The notes under the pieces are model-generated. The model ran no database searches. It worked only from the letters and a program-made list of their open reading frames with translations, and had not been told where the DNA came from. 64,000 bases of DNA, from the NCBI RefSeq assembly GCF_009738225.1, contig NZ_CP018187.1, positions 1,622,501 to 1,686,500 of the forward strand, written 5' to 3'. Below are positions 13,833 through 22,671 of this stretch, piece by piece; the first letter of the stretch is position 1, and each line of letters opens with the position of its first letter. A program made the position numbers and the translations under genes. Source of the DNA: Streptococcus salivarius (GTDB taxonomy: Bacteria; Bacillota; Bacilli; Lactobacillales; Streptococcaceae).

Positions 13833-15701
13833 TTAATCAATTTCAAGACCACCAGTATAGAGTCGGTAGTAAGTGCCACCTTGCTCCATAAGGCTGTCAT
13901 GGTCACCACGTTCAATGATACGTCCATGGTCCATAACCATGATAACGTCAGAGTTAACGATGGTTGAAAGACGGTGGGCGATAACAAAGACCGTACGTCC
14001 TTCCATAAGTCGGTCCATCCCTTCTTGCACCATTTTTTCGGTACGAGAGTCAATCGAAGACGTCGCTTCATCAAGGATGAGAACCGGTGCATTAGCAAGG
14101 GCAGCACGCGCAATGGCAATCAGCTGTCGTTGACCATTAGACAAGCCTGCACCATCGTCTGTAAGAACAGTGTCGTAACCATTGTCCAGATGTTGCACAA
14201 AGGAATCCACGTTAGCAATACGAGCAGCCTCAAGAATTTCTTCACGAGTCGCATCCGCACGGCCGTAGGCAATATTTTCAGCGATAGTCCCTGTGAAGAG
14301 ATGGGTATCCTGAAGCACGATACCAAGTGATCGGCGAAGAGAATCTTTTTCAATCAGCTTCACATCGATACCATCATAAGTAATCACACCAGATTGGATG
14401 TCGTAGAAACGATTAATCAAGTTGGTAATTGTCGTCTTACCAGCACCTGTCGCACCAACAAAGGCAACCTTTTGCCCCTTATCCGCATAGAGGTTAACGT
14501 CGTGAAGGATTTGTTTCTTACCATCATAAGAGAAATCAACATCTTGGAAGACCACATTTCCGACCAATTCGACCAATTCATAGTCGCCATTTGGACGTGG
14601 GTGTTTCCAAGCCCAAAGATTGGTTTTCTTGTCTGTCACAACCATTTGACCATCTACCAATTCGTAGTTGACCAAAGTGACCTTACCTTGGTCAACTTCT
14701 TCTGGTTCATCCAAAAGGTCAAAGATACGGTCTGCACCAGCAAGTGCCATAAGGACAAAGTTAAGTTGTTGAGACACCTGAGTAATAGGACCATTGAAGG
14801 AACGGTTCAATTGAAGGAAGGCCATGAGACCACCGATAGTTAAGCTACCGACACCATTTAGAGCAAATACCCCACCGACCAAGGCAGTCAAAACAAAGGA
14901 AACATTTCCTAAGTTCCCAAGAATTGGCATGAGAACATTGGCATAGCGATTGGCTAAATATGACGATTCAAAGAGTTGTTCATTAATCTTGTCAAAGTCA
15001 GCCATGCTTTCTTCTTCGTGGACGAAGGCCTTGACTACCTTTTGACCTGACATCATTTCTTCGATAAAACCATTCTCAATCCCTAGGTTCTTTTGTTGTT
15101 CACCGAAGTAACGACCTGATTTGGCTGATACATTTTTGATGACCATAAACATGATGCCTACCATGATTAGAACCACGATAAAGAGGAGAGGGCTAACCGT
15201 GAGCATGGTCACAGTCACCCCGATAAGGGTAATGGCCGTTTGTAACAACTGCGGAATAGACTGCTCAACAGCCTGACGAAGGGCATCGATGTCATTGGTA
15301 TAGATAGACATGATGTCCCCGTGTTGGTGAGTGTCAAAGTAGCGAATCGGAAGCTTTTGCATACGAGCAAAAAGCTGATTACGAAGGGAACGCAGAGAAT
15401 CTTGCGAAATCGTCGCCATGAGGAGGGAGGCCACATAGTTGGCAATCACACCGATAAGACAAAAGACCCCAACTGAAGTCAAGAAACGTAACAATGGTCC
15501 AAAGTCATGGCTACCAGATTTGAGCAAAGGTTGAATGTAAACGTCAACCAAGGACTGAATCGAAGCCGTCAAATTGACTGTTGCCAAAGAAGCAACAACA
15601 ATGAGGACAAAAGCAATACTAAGCGAAAGTTTGTAGTCTTGCCACAAAAAGCGTAGAAGACGTGCTAGAGAGCCCCAATTAGCTTTTTTCTTATTCTGCA
15701 T
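13833..15701 (-). CDS. Heterodimeric ABC multidrug exporter, canonical-ATPase subunit
   Basis: A 622-residue half transporter: an N-terminal membrane domain of six helices (about 25-335) fused to a nucleotide-binding domain (about 395-615). The NBD has Walker A GATGAGKTT, Q-loop VLQDTHLF, Walker B PVLILDEATSSID with the catalytic Glu, and H-loop IAHRLSTI. The signature is LSNGQRQL rather than LSGGQ. A 50-residue insertion (about 345-395, with KTNLWAWKHPRPNG) precedes the NBD. Its start codon overlaps the end of the upstream subunit gene by 11 bases, so translation is probably coupled. The pattern matches TM287/288- and EfrAB-like heterodimers in which one ATP site is degenerate. Substrates are probably hydrophobic drugs or lipids; that is inference. 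Confidence 0.88.
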   Translation of the reverse strand: MQNKKKANWGSLARLLRFLWQDYKLSLSIAFVLIVVASLATVNLTASIQSLVDVYIQPLLKSGSHDFGPLLRFLTSVGVFCLIGVIANYVASLLMATISQDSLRSLRNQLFARMQKLPIRYFDTHQHGDIMSIYTNDIDALRQAVEQSIPQLLQTAITLIGVTVTMLTVSPLLFIVVLIMVGIMFMVIKNVSAKSGRYFGEQQKNLGIENGFIEEMMSGQKVVKAFVHEEESMADFDKINEQLFESSYLANRYANVLMPILGNLGNVSFVLTALVGGVFALNGVGSLTIGGLMAFLQLNRSFNGPITQVSQQLNFVLMALAGADRIFDLLDEPEEVDQGKVTLVNYELVDGQMVVTDKKTNLWAWKHPRPNGDYELVELVGNVVFQDVDFSYDGKKQILHDVNLYADKGQKVAFVGATGAGKTTITNLINRFYDIQSGVITYDGIDVKLIEKDSLRRSLGIVLQDTHLFTGTIAENIAYGRADATREEILEAARIANVDSFVQHLDNGYDTVLTDDGAGLSNGQRQLIAIARAALANAPVLILDEATSSIDSRTEKMVQEGMDRLMEGRTVFVIAHRLSTIVNSDVIMVMDHGRIIERGDHDSLMEQGGTYYRLYTGGLEID

Positions 15702-17436
15702 CTGCTACTCCTTTCCCTTGTGTTTGCATCTTGTATACTTCACGATAAATGGCATTATTAGCTATCAAGTCGTCATGAGTACCAATAGCATCGATACGAC
15801 CATCATTCATAACGAGGATACGGTCTGCATCTTGAATAGATGAAATCCGTTGGCCGATGATAATTTTAGTTGTTTCCTTGAGACTCGATGCGAAACCTTG
15901 ACGAATCAAACTATCTGTCTTGGTATCGACTGCCGATGTCGAATCATCCAAAATCAAGATTTTCGGATTCATGAGAAGGGCACGTGCGATACAAAGACGT
16001 TGACGTTGTCCCCCTGAGACATTGGCTCCACCACGTTCAATCTTGGTATCATAGCCATCCTTAAACTCTTGGATAAATTCATCAGCTTGGGCAATCTTAC
16101 AAGCTTCAATGATTTCCTCATCTGTTGCCTGTTTATTTCCCCAACGCATATTTTCTTTAATGGTTCCTGAGAAAAGGACATTGGTTTGAAGGACCATGGC
16201 AACTTGCTTACGTAAGCTATCCAAATCATAGTCCTTAACATCATGGCCGGCAACCCTAACCTGACCTTCTTCCACATCATAAAGGCGAGGAATCAGCTGA
16301 ACCAAGCTTGATTTACCCGAACCCGTTCCACCAAGGATACCAATAACTTCACCAGACTTAATATCCAAAGTGATATCTTTGAGGACATGGGTCTTGTCAC
16401 CATTTTCATCCGTGTATGAGAAATCCACATGATCAAAGCTGATAGAACCATCTGCGACTTCTGTCAAGCCATTTTCAGGTGAAACAATGGTAGATTCAGT
16501 ATTAAGCACTTCATTGATACGCTCTACAGAGGCCATAGAGATAGACAACATGACAAAGATCATCATGAACATCATGAGTGAGATGAGGATGGTCATGGTG
16601 TAACTGAACATGGAAGTCAATTCACCTGTAGATAGCTTGCCGACAACGATAAGATGAGCACCAAACCAAGAAATCATGAGGAAGGATGCATACATAGACA
16701 ACATCATGGCTGGGTTAGACATGACAACCACACGAATGGCACGCATGAACATCTTGTAAATACGACGTGAGGCCTTCTTGAATTTGTCCGTCTCTTCCTG
16801 CTCTTTAACGTAGGATTTCACCACACGCATGTTGGTGATATTTTCCTTGATACTGTTGTTGAGGTTGTCATAAGCCTCAAACACTTGAGTAAAGAGAGGG
16901 TATACGATTTTGGTAATAATGGCCAAAACCAGTCCAAGGAAGAGTGTCACACCAACGAAAATCCAAGCCATTTCGCCATTAATCAGGAAACTTGCTGCAA
17001 TGGCAAAAATCAAGTTAAGAGGTGCACGTACACAGATACGGATAATCATCTGGTAAGAGTTCTGCACGTTAGTAACATCAGTCATCATACGTGTTACCAA
17101 ACCACCAGCTGAAAACTTATCGATATTTTCAAAAGAGAAGGTTTGAACCTTTTTGAAAATGGCCTGACGTAGATTCTTGGCAAATCCAGCAGAGGCAAAG
17201 GCTGCATAGCGTGCCGACTGCATACCGCAGAATAGTGATAGAAAGGCGCAGACCAGCATGAGGCCACCGTAGAGCCAAATGTTAGACATGTTGGATTGCT
17301 GGACACCTTTGTCCAAAAGATTAGCCATGACAAAGGGAATGGAAATCTCAAACATGACTTCTAGTGTCATAAAGAGGGACGCTAGGATTGAGGGTTTCTT
17401 GTATTCCTTTATCTGGGGGATAAGGGTTTGAAACAT
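15691..17436 (-). CDS. Heterodimeric ABC multidrug exporter, degenerate-site subunit
   Basis: A 581-residue half transporter with six membrane helices (about 15-315) and a C-terminal nucleotide-binding domain. Walker A is GGTGSGKSS and the signature is the normal VSGGQRQR, but Walker B ends LILDDSTSAVD with Asp replacing the catalytic Glu, and the H-loop His is Gln (IIIGQRISSI). With the deviant LSNGQ of the partner this gives one degenerate and one active ATP site, the arrangement known for heterodimeric exporters such as TM287/288 and BmrCD. The ATG follows ACGGAGGTAACT. It is the first gene of the two-gene operon, behind a leader of about 470 nt that probably regulates it. Confidence 0.88.
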   Translation of the reverse strand: MFQTLIPQIKEYKKPSILASLFMTLEVMFEISIPFVMANLLDKGVQQSNMSNIWLYGGLMLVCAFLSLFCGMQSARYAAFASAGFAKNLRQAIFKKVQTFSFENIDKFSAGGLVTRMMTDVTNVQNSYQMIIRICVRAPLNLIFAIAASFLINGEMAWIFVGVTLFLGLVLAIITKIVYPLFTQVFEAYDNLNNSIKENITNMRVVKSYVKEQEETDKFKKASRRIYKMFMRAIRVVVMSNPAMMLSMYASFLMISWFGAHLIVVGKLSTGELTSMFSYTMTILISLMMFMMIFVMLSISMASVERINEVLNTESTIVSPENGLTEVADGSISFDHVDFSYTDENGDKTHVLKDITLDIKSGEVIGILGGTGSGKSSLVQLIPRLYDVEEGQVRVAGHDVKDYDLDSLRKQVAMVLQTNVLFSGTIKENMRWGNKQATDEEIIEACKIAQADEFIQEFKDGYDTKIERGGANVSGGQRQRLCIARALLMNPKILILDDSTSAVDTKTDSLIRQGFASSLKETTKIIIGQRISSIQDADRILVMNDGRIDAIGTHDDLIANNAIYREVYKMQTQGKGVADAE

Positions 17437-17909
17437 AGTTACCTCCGTTTAATTTGTTTTTCTTTTTTGATGCTTTCTTGAGTGATGGCGGACGTCAGCG
17501 ACCGACTCAGTCGTTCCATGACTAGTTATCGAGCCAAAGTCTCGATAACTCCGCTTCCTATAACTGCTTCTGCAGTTATAGGAATATCATCACGGCGAAA
17601 GCATCGCTTTTGAGCAGAGCGTGCTGTCGAATCGTGAGCAACTTCGAACAAGTGCAAATAGGTTCAGGATGACCCCTACCACGGCGAAAAATATCGCCTG
17701 CCCTGAGCAGAGCGTGTTTCAGGCATTGATAGATATAAGCTAGTCCTGTAATCCATCACGGTGAAAGCATCATTTTTGAGCAGAGCATACTGTCGGAAAG
17801 CTACTCTTAACGCTCATCCTTTATCTATAAAAGAACGGTTATACCCTTTTGAGAGCACACAAAAGCCCCTGAGGGCAGACCCTAGGGATGCTTTCGTTCT
17901 TATATATAC
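17437..17909 (-). promoter_or_regulatory. Long structured leader of the ABC exporter operon
   Basis: Transcription predicted from about 17909 leaves about 470 nt before the exporter start. On the minus strand the leader begins with a segment closed by AAGAACG/CGTTCTT. It then contains three imperfect copies of a motif of about 45 nt (CTCTGCTCAAAAGCGATG..CGCCGTG) and two perfect hairpins: CCTATAACTGC/GCAGTTATAGG (17557-17582) and GTTATCGAG/CTCGATAAC (17525-17549). Several very short ORFs are possible (for example 15 codons starting MSVKSSFP). I see no clear terminator, so the mechanism is unresolved. Confidence 0.5.
17591..17805. repeat. Three imperfect copies of a short intergenic repeat
   Basis: CACGGCGAAA (17591), CACGGCGAAA (17680) and CACGGTGAAA (17757) each precede, by about 10-15 bases, the motif GAGCAGAGC followed by GTG or ATA. 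Copies 1 and 3 also share GCATC-(G/A)-(C/T)TTTTGAGCAGAGC. Spacing is 89 and 77 bases, so they are dispersed rather than a uniform tandem array. Confidence 0.7.
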
Positions 17910-17915
17910 GTCATT

Positions 17916-17944
17916 AGTATAGGCTAATTTGATTTAAATTGCAA
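17916..17944 (-). promoter_or_regulatory. Promoter of the ABC exporter operon
   Basis: Minus-strand TTGCAA (17939-17944), 17-base spacer, TATACT (17916-17921). Confidence 0.65.
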
Positions 17945-17994
17945 GAGAAATAACATTTTACATAAAAATCGGTGGATATTTTACAATTTTTGCA

Positions 17995-18133
17995 TATAAT
18001 AGAGCTAAAAAGCAACTGGTTTTAAGAATTCTTATCTAAAACATTCGGAAATTCCCCTTAACCGTAGCGGAAAGTTGTTTTCTTCTCCTATTTATAATAG
18101 ACTATCACTAACATTAGATGAAAAGGTGACTCT
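17995..18133 (+). promoter_or_regulatory. Probable promoter and leader of gshAB
   Basis: A TATAAT hexamer at 17995-18000 lacks a good -35. It would give a leader of about 127 nt before gshAB. The leader contains an inverted repeat GTTTTA/TAAAAC (18018-18041 region) and ends with the RBS AAGGTGA. Confidence 0.4.
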
Positions 18134-20392
18134 ATGACTATAAATCAACTGCTTCAAAAGCTGGAGCCTACTAGCCCTATCCTTCAAGCTAACTTTGGAA
18201 TTGAACGCGAAAGTCTTCGTGTCGATAGACAGGGAAAATTAGCACATACGCCTCACCCTTCCTGCCTAGGAGCTCGAAGTTTCCACCCTTATATTCAAAC
18301 AGATTTTTGTGAGTTTCAGATGGAGCTCATCACACCAGTTGCTAAATCGACTACTGAGGCTCGTCGTTTTCTTGGAGCCATTACCGATGTAGCTGGACGT
18401 TCCATTAGTAAAGATGAACTTCTTTGGCCCTTATCTATGCCACCTCGCATCAAGGCCCAAGAAATCCAAGTTGCCCAACTGGAAAATGAATTTGAACGCC
18501 ATTATCGTAACTACCTGGCCGAAAAATACGGAACTAAACTACAAGCCATCTCAGGTATCCACTATAATATGGAACTAGGGAAAGATTTGGTTGAGGCCCT
18601 ATTCCAAGAAAGTGACCAGATTGATATAATTGCTTTCAAAAACGCCCTCTATCTTAAGCTGGCTCAGAACTATTTGCGCTATCGTTGGGTGATTACCTAT
18701 CTCTTTGGTGCTGCACCTGTTGCTGAGCAAGGCTTCTTCGACCAAGAAGTGCCAAAACCCGTGCGTTCCTTCCGAAACAGCGACCATGGTTATGTCAATA
18801 AGGAAGAAATCCAAGTATCCTTTTCAAGCCTAGAGGACTATGTCTCTGCCATCGAAAACTATATCGAACAAGGTGATTTGATTGCGGAGAAAGAATTTTA
18901 CTCAGCTGTTCGTTTCCGTGGACAAAAGGTTAATCGCTCCTTCCTTGATAAGGGAATCACCTACCTGGAATTCCGTAACTTCGACCTCAACCCCTTTGAG
19001 CGTATCGGTATTAGCCAAAATACCATGGATACCGTACACCTACTCCTTCTAGCCTTCCTCTGGCTGGATGCCCCTGAAAATGTTGATCAGGCTCTGGCTC
19101 AAGGTCGCGCGCTGAATGAAAAAATTGCCCTCTCTCATCCTTTAGAACCTCTACCTTCTGAAGCTGAAACTCAGAATATTACGTCAGCTCTAGACCAACT
19201 GGTGCAACATTTTGGGCTTAGTGACTATCATCAAGGTCTGGTCAAACAAGTTAAAGATGCCTTTGCAGATCCTAGTCAGACACTAGCAGCCCAACTTCTT
19301 CCTCATATCAAAGACAAGTCCCTTGCTGACTTTGCCCTTGACAAGGCTCTTGCCTATCATGATTACGACTGGACTGCCCACTATGCCCTTAAGGGTTATG
19401 AGGAAATTGAACTTTCTACCCAGATGCTGCTCTTTGATGCCATTCAAAAAGGGCTTCATTTTGAAATCCTAGATGAGCAGGATCAATTCCTTAAACTCTG
19501 GCATAAAGATCATGTTGAGTACGTCAAAAATGGTAACATGACCTCAAAAGACAACTATGTAGTTCCTCTTGCCATGGCTAATAAAACCGTGACCAAAAAA
19601 ATCCTAGATGATGCTGGCTTCCCTGTCCCTGCCGGCGACGAATTTACCAGTCTAGAACAAGGTCTAGCCTACTATCCTCTTATCAAGGGCAAGCAAATTG
19701 TGGTTAAACCAAAATCAACCAACTTCGGTCTGGGCATTTCCATTTTCCAAGAGCCTGCCAGTCTTGATAACTATAAGAAAGCTCTCGAAATTGCCTTTGC
19801 AGAAGATACAGCTGTTCTTGTTGAAGAATTTATCCCAGGAACTGAATACCGTTTCTTCATTCTGGACGGGCGTTGTGAGGCTGTTCTCCTTCGTGTCGCT
19901 GCCAATGTTGTCGGTGATGGCAAACACACCATTCGTGAATTAGTCGCTCAGAAAAATGCCAATCCATTGAGAGGCCGTGATCACCGCTCACCGCTGGAAA
20001 TCATTGAGCTAGGAGACATTGAACAATTGATGTTGACTCAGCAAGGTTATGCACCTGATGATATTCTCCCAGAAGGGAAAAAGGTCAATCTCCGCCGTAA
20101 CTCCAACATCTCTACGGGTGGTGACTCTATTGATGCCACTGAGACCATGGATTCATCCTATCAAGAATTAGCTGCAGCTATGGCGACTAGCATGGGGGCC
20201 TGGGCTTGCGGGGTTGACCTCATCATTCCAGATAAAACTCAGCCTGCTAGCAAGGAAAAACCTCATTGCACTTGTATCGAGCTCAACTTCAATCCCTCTA
20301 TGTATATGCACACCTATTGTGCTGAAGGTCCTGGACAAGCTATCACTCCAAAAATCCTAGACAAGCTTTTTCCAGAAGTTACCACAAGGTAA
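18134..20392 (+). CDS. gshAB: Bifunctional glutamate-cysteine ligase / glutathione synthetase GshAB (GshF)
   Basis: A 752-residue fusion enzyme that makes glutathione from Glu, Cys and Gly in two ATP-dependent steps. The N-terminal half (about 1-330) is a gamma-glutamylcysteine ligase of the GshA type (FGIERESLRVD near residue 22, FCEFQMELITP near 62). The C-terminal half (about 490-745) is an ATP-grasp domain (VVKPKSTNFGLGISIF, VLVEEFIPGTEYRFFILDG, CIELNFNPSMYMH) that takes the role of GshB. This fused form is typical of streptococci and listeriae. AAGGTGA precedes the ATG at a short distance. It is transcribed alone, between the divergent exporter promoter and a bidirectional terminator. 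The role is thiol-based defence against oxidative stress. Confidence 0.95.
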   Translation: MTINQLLQKLEPTSPILQANFGIERESLRVDRQGKLAHTPHPSCLGARSFHPYIQTDFCEFQMELITPVAKSTTEARRFLGAITDVAGRSISKDELLWPLSMPPRIKAQEIQVAQLENEFERHYRNYLAEKYGTKLQAISGIHYNMELGKDLVEALFQESDQIDIIAFKNALYLKLAQNYLRYRWVITYLFGAAPVAEQGFFDQEVPKPVRSFRNSDHGYVNKEEIQVSFSSLEDYVSAIENYIEQGDLIAEKEFYSAVRFRGQKVNRSFLDKGITYLEFRNFDLNPFERIGISQNTMDTVHLLLLAFLWLDAPENVDQALAQGRALNEKIALSHPLEPLPSEAETQNITSALDQLVQHFGLSDYHQGLVKQVKDAFADPSQTLAAQLLPHIKDKSLADFALDKALAYHDYDWTAHYALKGYEEIELSTQMLLFDAIQKGLHFEILDEQDQFLKLWHKDHVEYVKNGNMTSKDNYVVPLAMANKTVTKKILDDAGFPVPAGDEFTSLEQGLAYYPLIKGKQIVVKPKSTNFGLGISIFQEPASLDNYKKALEIAFAEDTAVLVEEFIPGTEYRFFILDGRCEAVLLRVAANVVGDGKHTIRELVAQKNANPLRGRDHRSPLEIIELGDIEQLMLTQQGYAPDDILPEGKKVNLRRNSNISTGGDSIDATETMDSSYQELAAAMATSMGAWACGVDLIIPDKTQPASKEKPHCTCIELNFNPSMYMHTYCAEGPGQAITPKILDKLFPEVTTR

Positions 20393-20420
20393 ACCTAAAA
20401 CCTAATTCTTAGGAACAAAC

Positions 20421-20455
20421 AAATCACCTTTATCTCGAGATAAAGGTGATTTTGC
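20421..20455. terminator. Bidirectional terminator after gshAB
   Basis: Perfect 12-bp stem AAATCACCTTTA (20421-20432) / TAAAGGTGATTT (20441-20452) with loop TCTCGAGA. T-rich sequence follows on both strands, serving gshAB and the convergent unknown gene. Confidence 0.85.
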
Positions 20456-20459
20456 TTTA

Positions 20460-21137
20460 TTAACCAAACTCTCCTGCTTCTTCCTCAGGATGCGTTTCCA
20501 TGTACTGGATGTGTTGTATATAGGCATCTTGAGCCTGATTGAAGGCTTCCTGATCACTATATGGATAATCTATGTAAAAGAGATCCCGCCAGCCATTAAA
20601 GGTTTGGCTATTGTAAAAACCTTGAATCTTAGTTGGAAGGAAATCCTTGTTGTAGCTGATCCGCAGCTTAAGCAAGGTCTTATCCTGAAACTGAGTGATG
20701 ATACTGTTGGAGGTTTCTTGACCTTCTAGACTAGACCAAACGTTATTCAGAACGATGTCCTGACTATAGTGATTAGCCTTGATGCGATTTTTGTCCACTG
20801 GGAGCTTCTGGGTAGCCTCTAAAAGGTAGGACAGCTCTCCTTGAAAATAAGCCTCAATGGTTAAATCCCCAAGACTGGAGCCATATAATAGGCCATCCTT
20901 AATAGCAATGTTTGATCCAAAAAGTCTTTGGCCAGCTACATCAAAGGACATCCCCTCATCCTGTCCGTAGAGCTTAATGGCATAAGCATCCCTTACTCGA
21001 TAGAAATTCTTAGCGACAAGGACACTATCAAGGTTTTCAGTCTTTTTTGTCTCCACCTTGGGGCTTGTAGGTTTCTTGGTAAAAGCTGTCAAACCCATTA
21101 AGCACAAGATGAGAGCGAATATAATCAAGGTAAGCAT
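20460..21137 (-). CDS. Unrecognised membrane-anchored protein, overlapping the upstream gene
   Basis: No family recognised. From the ATG at 21137 the protein has 225 residues: an N-terminal hydrophobic helix (LTLIIFALILCLMGLTAF), then a soluble domain expected outside the cell (motifs YAIKLYGQDEGMSFD, DFLPTKIQGFYNSQTF, acidic tail ETHPEEEAGEFG). A longer version from a TTG at 21185 adds 16 basic residues; neither start has a good RBS, so the choice is uncertain. No later in-frame ATG would spare the hydrophobic segment, so the gene overlaps the preceding gene out of frame by at least 101 bases. Cotranscription, and perhaps joint function, with that gene is inferred from the overlap. Confidence 0.65.
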   Translation of the reverse strand: MLTLIIFALILCLMGLTAFTKKPTSPKVETKKTENLDSVLVAKNFYRVRDAYAIKLYGQDEGMSFDVAGQRLFGSNIAIKDGLLYGSSLGDLTIEAYFQGELSYLLEATQKLPVDKNRIKANHYSQDIVLNNVWSSLEGQETSNSIITQFQDKTLLKLRISYNKDFLPTKIQGFYNSQTFNGWRDLFYIDYPYSDQEAFNQAQDAYIQHIQYMETHPEEEAGEFG

Positions 21138-22566
21138 TGTAGACCTGGAGCCGGTCTTCAGCTTTAACTTGTCTCCATGTTTCAAGGTCTTTCAAGCCTC
21201 CTTTTTTAACAATATCAGCATAGCGCCCACCATTTAAGACATTCTTGGCATTTTTCCACTTTTTAACCATCTTGCGTCTAATCGCATTGTCGGCAGGGTG
21301 ACGAACGTCGAGATAGGTATGGCTATTATTGAGATAGGCTGGTAAGTCAGCATTTAATCCCTTAGATAGGCCGTAGTTAGCAGAGTCCGTATCAGCAATG
21401 TCAGCACCATCTTCAACCTTGTAATGCTTAGGATTAGAGTCGATACTACCGTCTTTCCTTTTCTTGTAGACATTCCACTCAGAAACAAATTTCCCTGTAT
21501 CCATATTGACAATAAATTCAATAAAACGGGAATTGCTGACACCGTAAGGTCCCATGACACTGGTCTGAGGTAGCTGGATTTTCATATTTTGCGGATAGGT
21601 GAAATCACCCAAGCTTCGGTTATGGTAAGAAGCACCTGTAGTATAATCCAACTTAATCTTCTTGTCCTTGCTGTAAGCCAGAAGCTTGTCAAAATCCGTC
21701 TTGCCCTTGTAGTTGGTCCTAATATAGTCCATGGACTGCTTATCAATCCAAGACCTAAAAAGGTGGAGCTTGATACCTAACTCATCTACTCCAAGCCCTA
21801 GATCCGTCTGATAGGTCTCCATAATAGCCTCACGGAAGTAACTGTAAAAAGGACTGGTTGGCTCTAGCTTCTTGGAAAATTTATAACCTGACTTCCCTAA
21901 CTGGAGGAACTGGTACTTATCCACATAAACCTGCATGTGCTCCATAACCAAATTGAGCTTGTCGTGATTAGGCAGTTGAGAAGCTTGGAAAAAGGCCGTA
22001 TAGGTATCCGAGCCCACTTCCTTACTTTCTTGATCAATTTCTTGCAGAACCTTTTCCAACTGGTTCAAAGAAGTCTTCTTCATCTTACTTCTGACCTGAG
22101 CCACATAGGCCGGTTTAATGCCTTGATCCCAGTGATCACGAGATATAATGGCATCTGCCTTTTGCGAAATTAAGGTCAACCGTTTCTGATAAGACTCGTC
22201 CTCCAAGGCTAGCTTCAAAGCCTTTGATGGCGTCGCTTGAACCACAGATAAATCACCGTAGATATCAGACTTTAGGACAAGATTTACCTGCATATCATAG
22301 GAATGATTGATATGGAGAACGAGGTGAATCTTTCCATCTTCCTTCCTAACAGACAAAGAATCGAGTTGATAGGATTGGATAACTCCAGCCTGACTAAGGG
22401 CCAGTCTATCTAGGTTTTCTAAAGAATCCTGATAGATATAGGAAATCTCAGGGTCTTTGACCTTCTTTACCAGAGAGTGATTTCGCTGTCTGTTGAAAAC
22501 CACAAGACCAAGTATAAGGATTACAGCCAGGGCACTTGCCAGATACTGTAAAATTACTTTCTTCAT
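21037..22566 (-). CDS. Unrecognised signal-anchored extracellular protein
   Basis: A 509-residue protein I cannot assign. MKKVILQYLASALAVILILGL is a signal anchor without lipobox cysteine, followed by about 480 residues expected outside the membrane. Visible segments include VMGPYGVSNSRFIEF, DTGKFVSEWNVY, and a C-terminal basic helical part (AIRRKMVKKWKNAKNVL). There is no Shine-Dalgarno sequence; an extended -10 (TGCTATAAT, 22576-22581) places transcription start about three bases before the ATG, suggesting a nearly leaderless mRNA. A CodY-like box (22596-22610) overlaps the -35 position. It is followed by a second anchored protein overlapping its 3' end. The function is unknown. Confidence 0.75.
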   Translation of the reverse strand: MKKVILQYLASALAVILILGLVVFNRQRNHSLVKKVKDPEISYIYQDSLENLDRLALSQAGVIQSYQLDSLSVRKEDGKIHLVLHINHSYDMQVNLVLKSDIYGDLSVVQATPSKALKLALEDESYQKRLTLISQKADAIISRDHWDQGIKPAYVAQVRSKMKKTSLNQLEKVLQEIDQESKEVGSDTYTAFFQASQLPNHDKLNLVMEHMQVYVDKYQFLQLGKSGYKFSKKLEPTSPFYSYFREAIMETYQTDLGLGVDELGIKLHLFRSWIDKQSMDYIRTNYKGKTDFDKLLAYSKDKKIKLDYTTGASYHNRSLGDFTYPQNMKIQLPQTSVMGPYGVSNSRFIEFIVNMDTGKFVSEWNVYKKRKDGSIDSNPKHYKVEDGADIADTDSANYGLSKGLNADLPAYLNNSHTYLDVRHPADNAIRRKMVKKWKNAKNVLNGGRYADIVKKGGLKDLETWRQVKAEDRLQVYNAYLDYIRSHLVLNGFDSFYQETYKPQGGDKKD

Positions 22567-22575
22567 AGTACTTCT

Positions 22576-22610
22576 ATTATAGCATAGGACGACAAAATAT
22601 TCTGAAAACG
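22576..22610 (-). promoter_or_regulatory. Extended -10 promoter and CodY-like box of the 509-residue unknown gene
   Basis: TATAAT (plus 22576-22581 as ATTATA) with upstream TGC on the minus strand. AATATTCTGAAAACG (plus, 22596-22610) matches the CodY consensus at 12 of 15 positions and covers the -35 site, a position suited to repression. Confidence 0.5.
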
Positions 22611-22633
22611 ATTGGCAAACGCTGAAAACAAAT

Positions 22634-22656
22634 GAAAAAAAGGTCGACTAAGACCT
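22634..22656 (-). terminator. Probable terminator of the GNAT gene
   Basis: Short stem AGGTC (22641-22645) / GACCT (22652-22656) followed on the minus strand by seven T. Confidence 0.6.
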
Positions 22657-22671
22657 GTTTGGTTTGATTGT

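Noticed and set aside
13833..17436. Two separate homodimeric exporters
   Set aside because: One subunit has a degenerate Walker B and H-loop and the other a deviant signature, and the genes overlap; this is a heterodimer pattern.
17525..17582. Two perfect hairpins as terminators of the exporter leader
   Set aside because: Neither is followed by a T-run on either strand.
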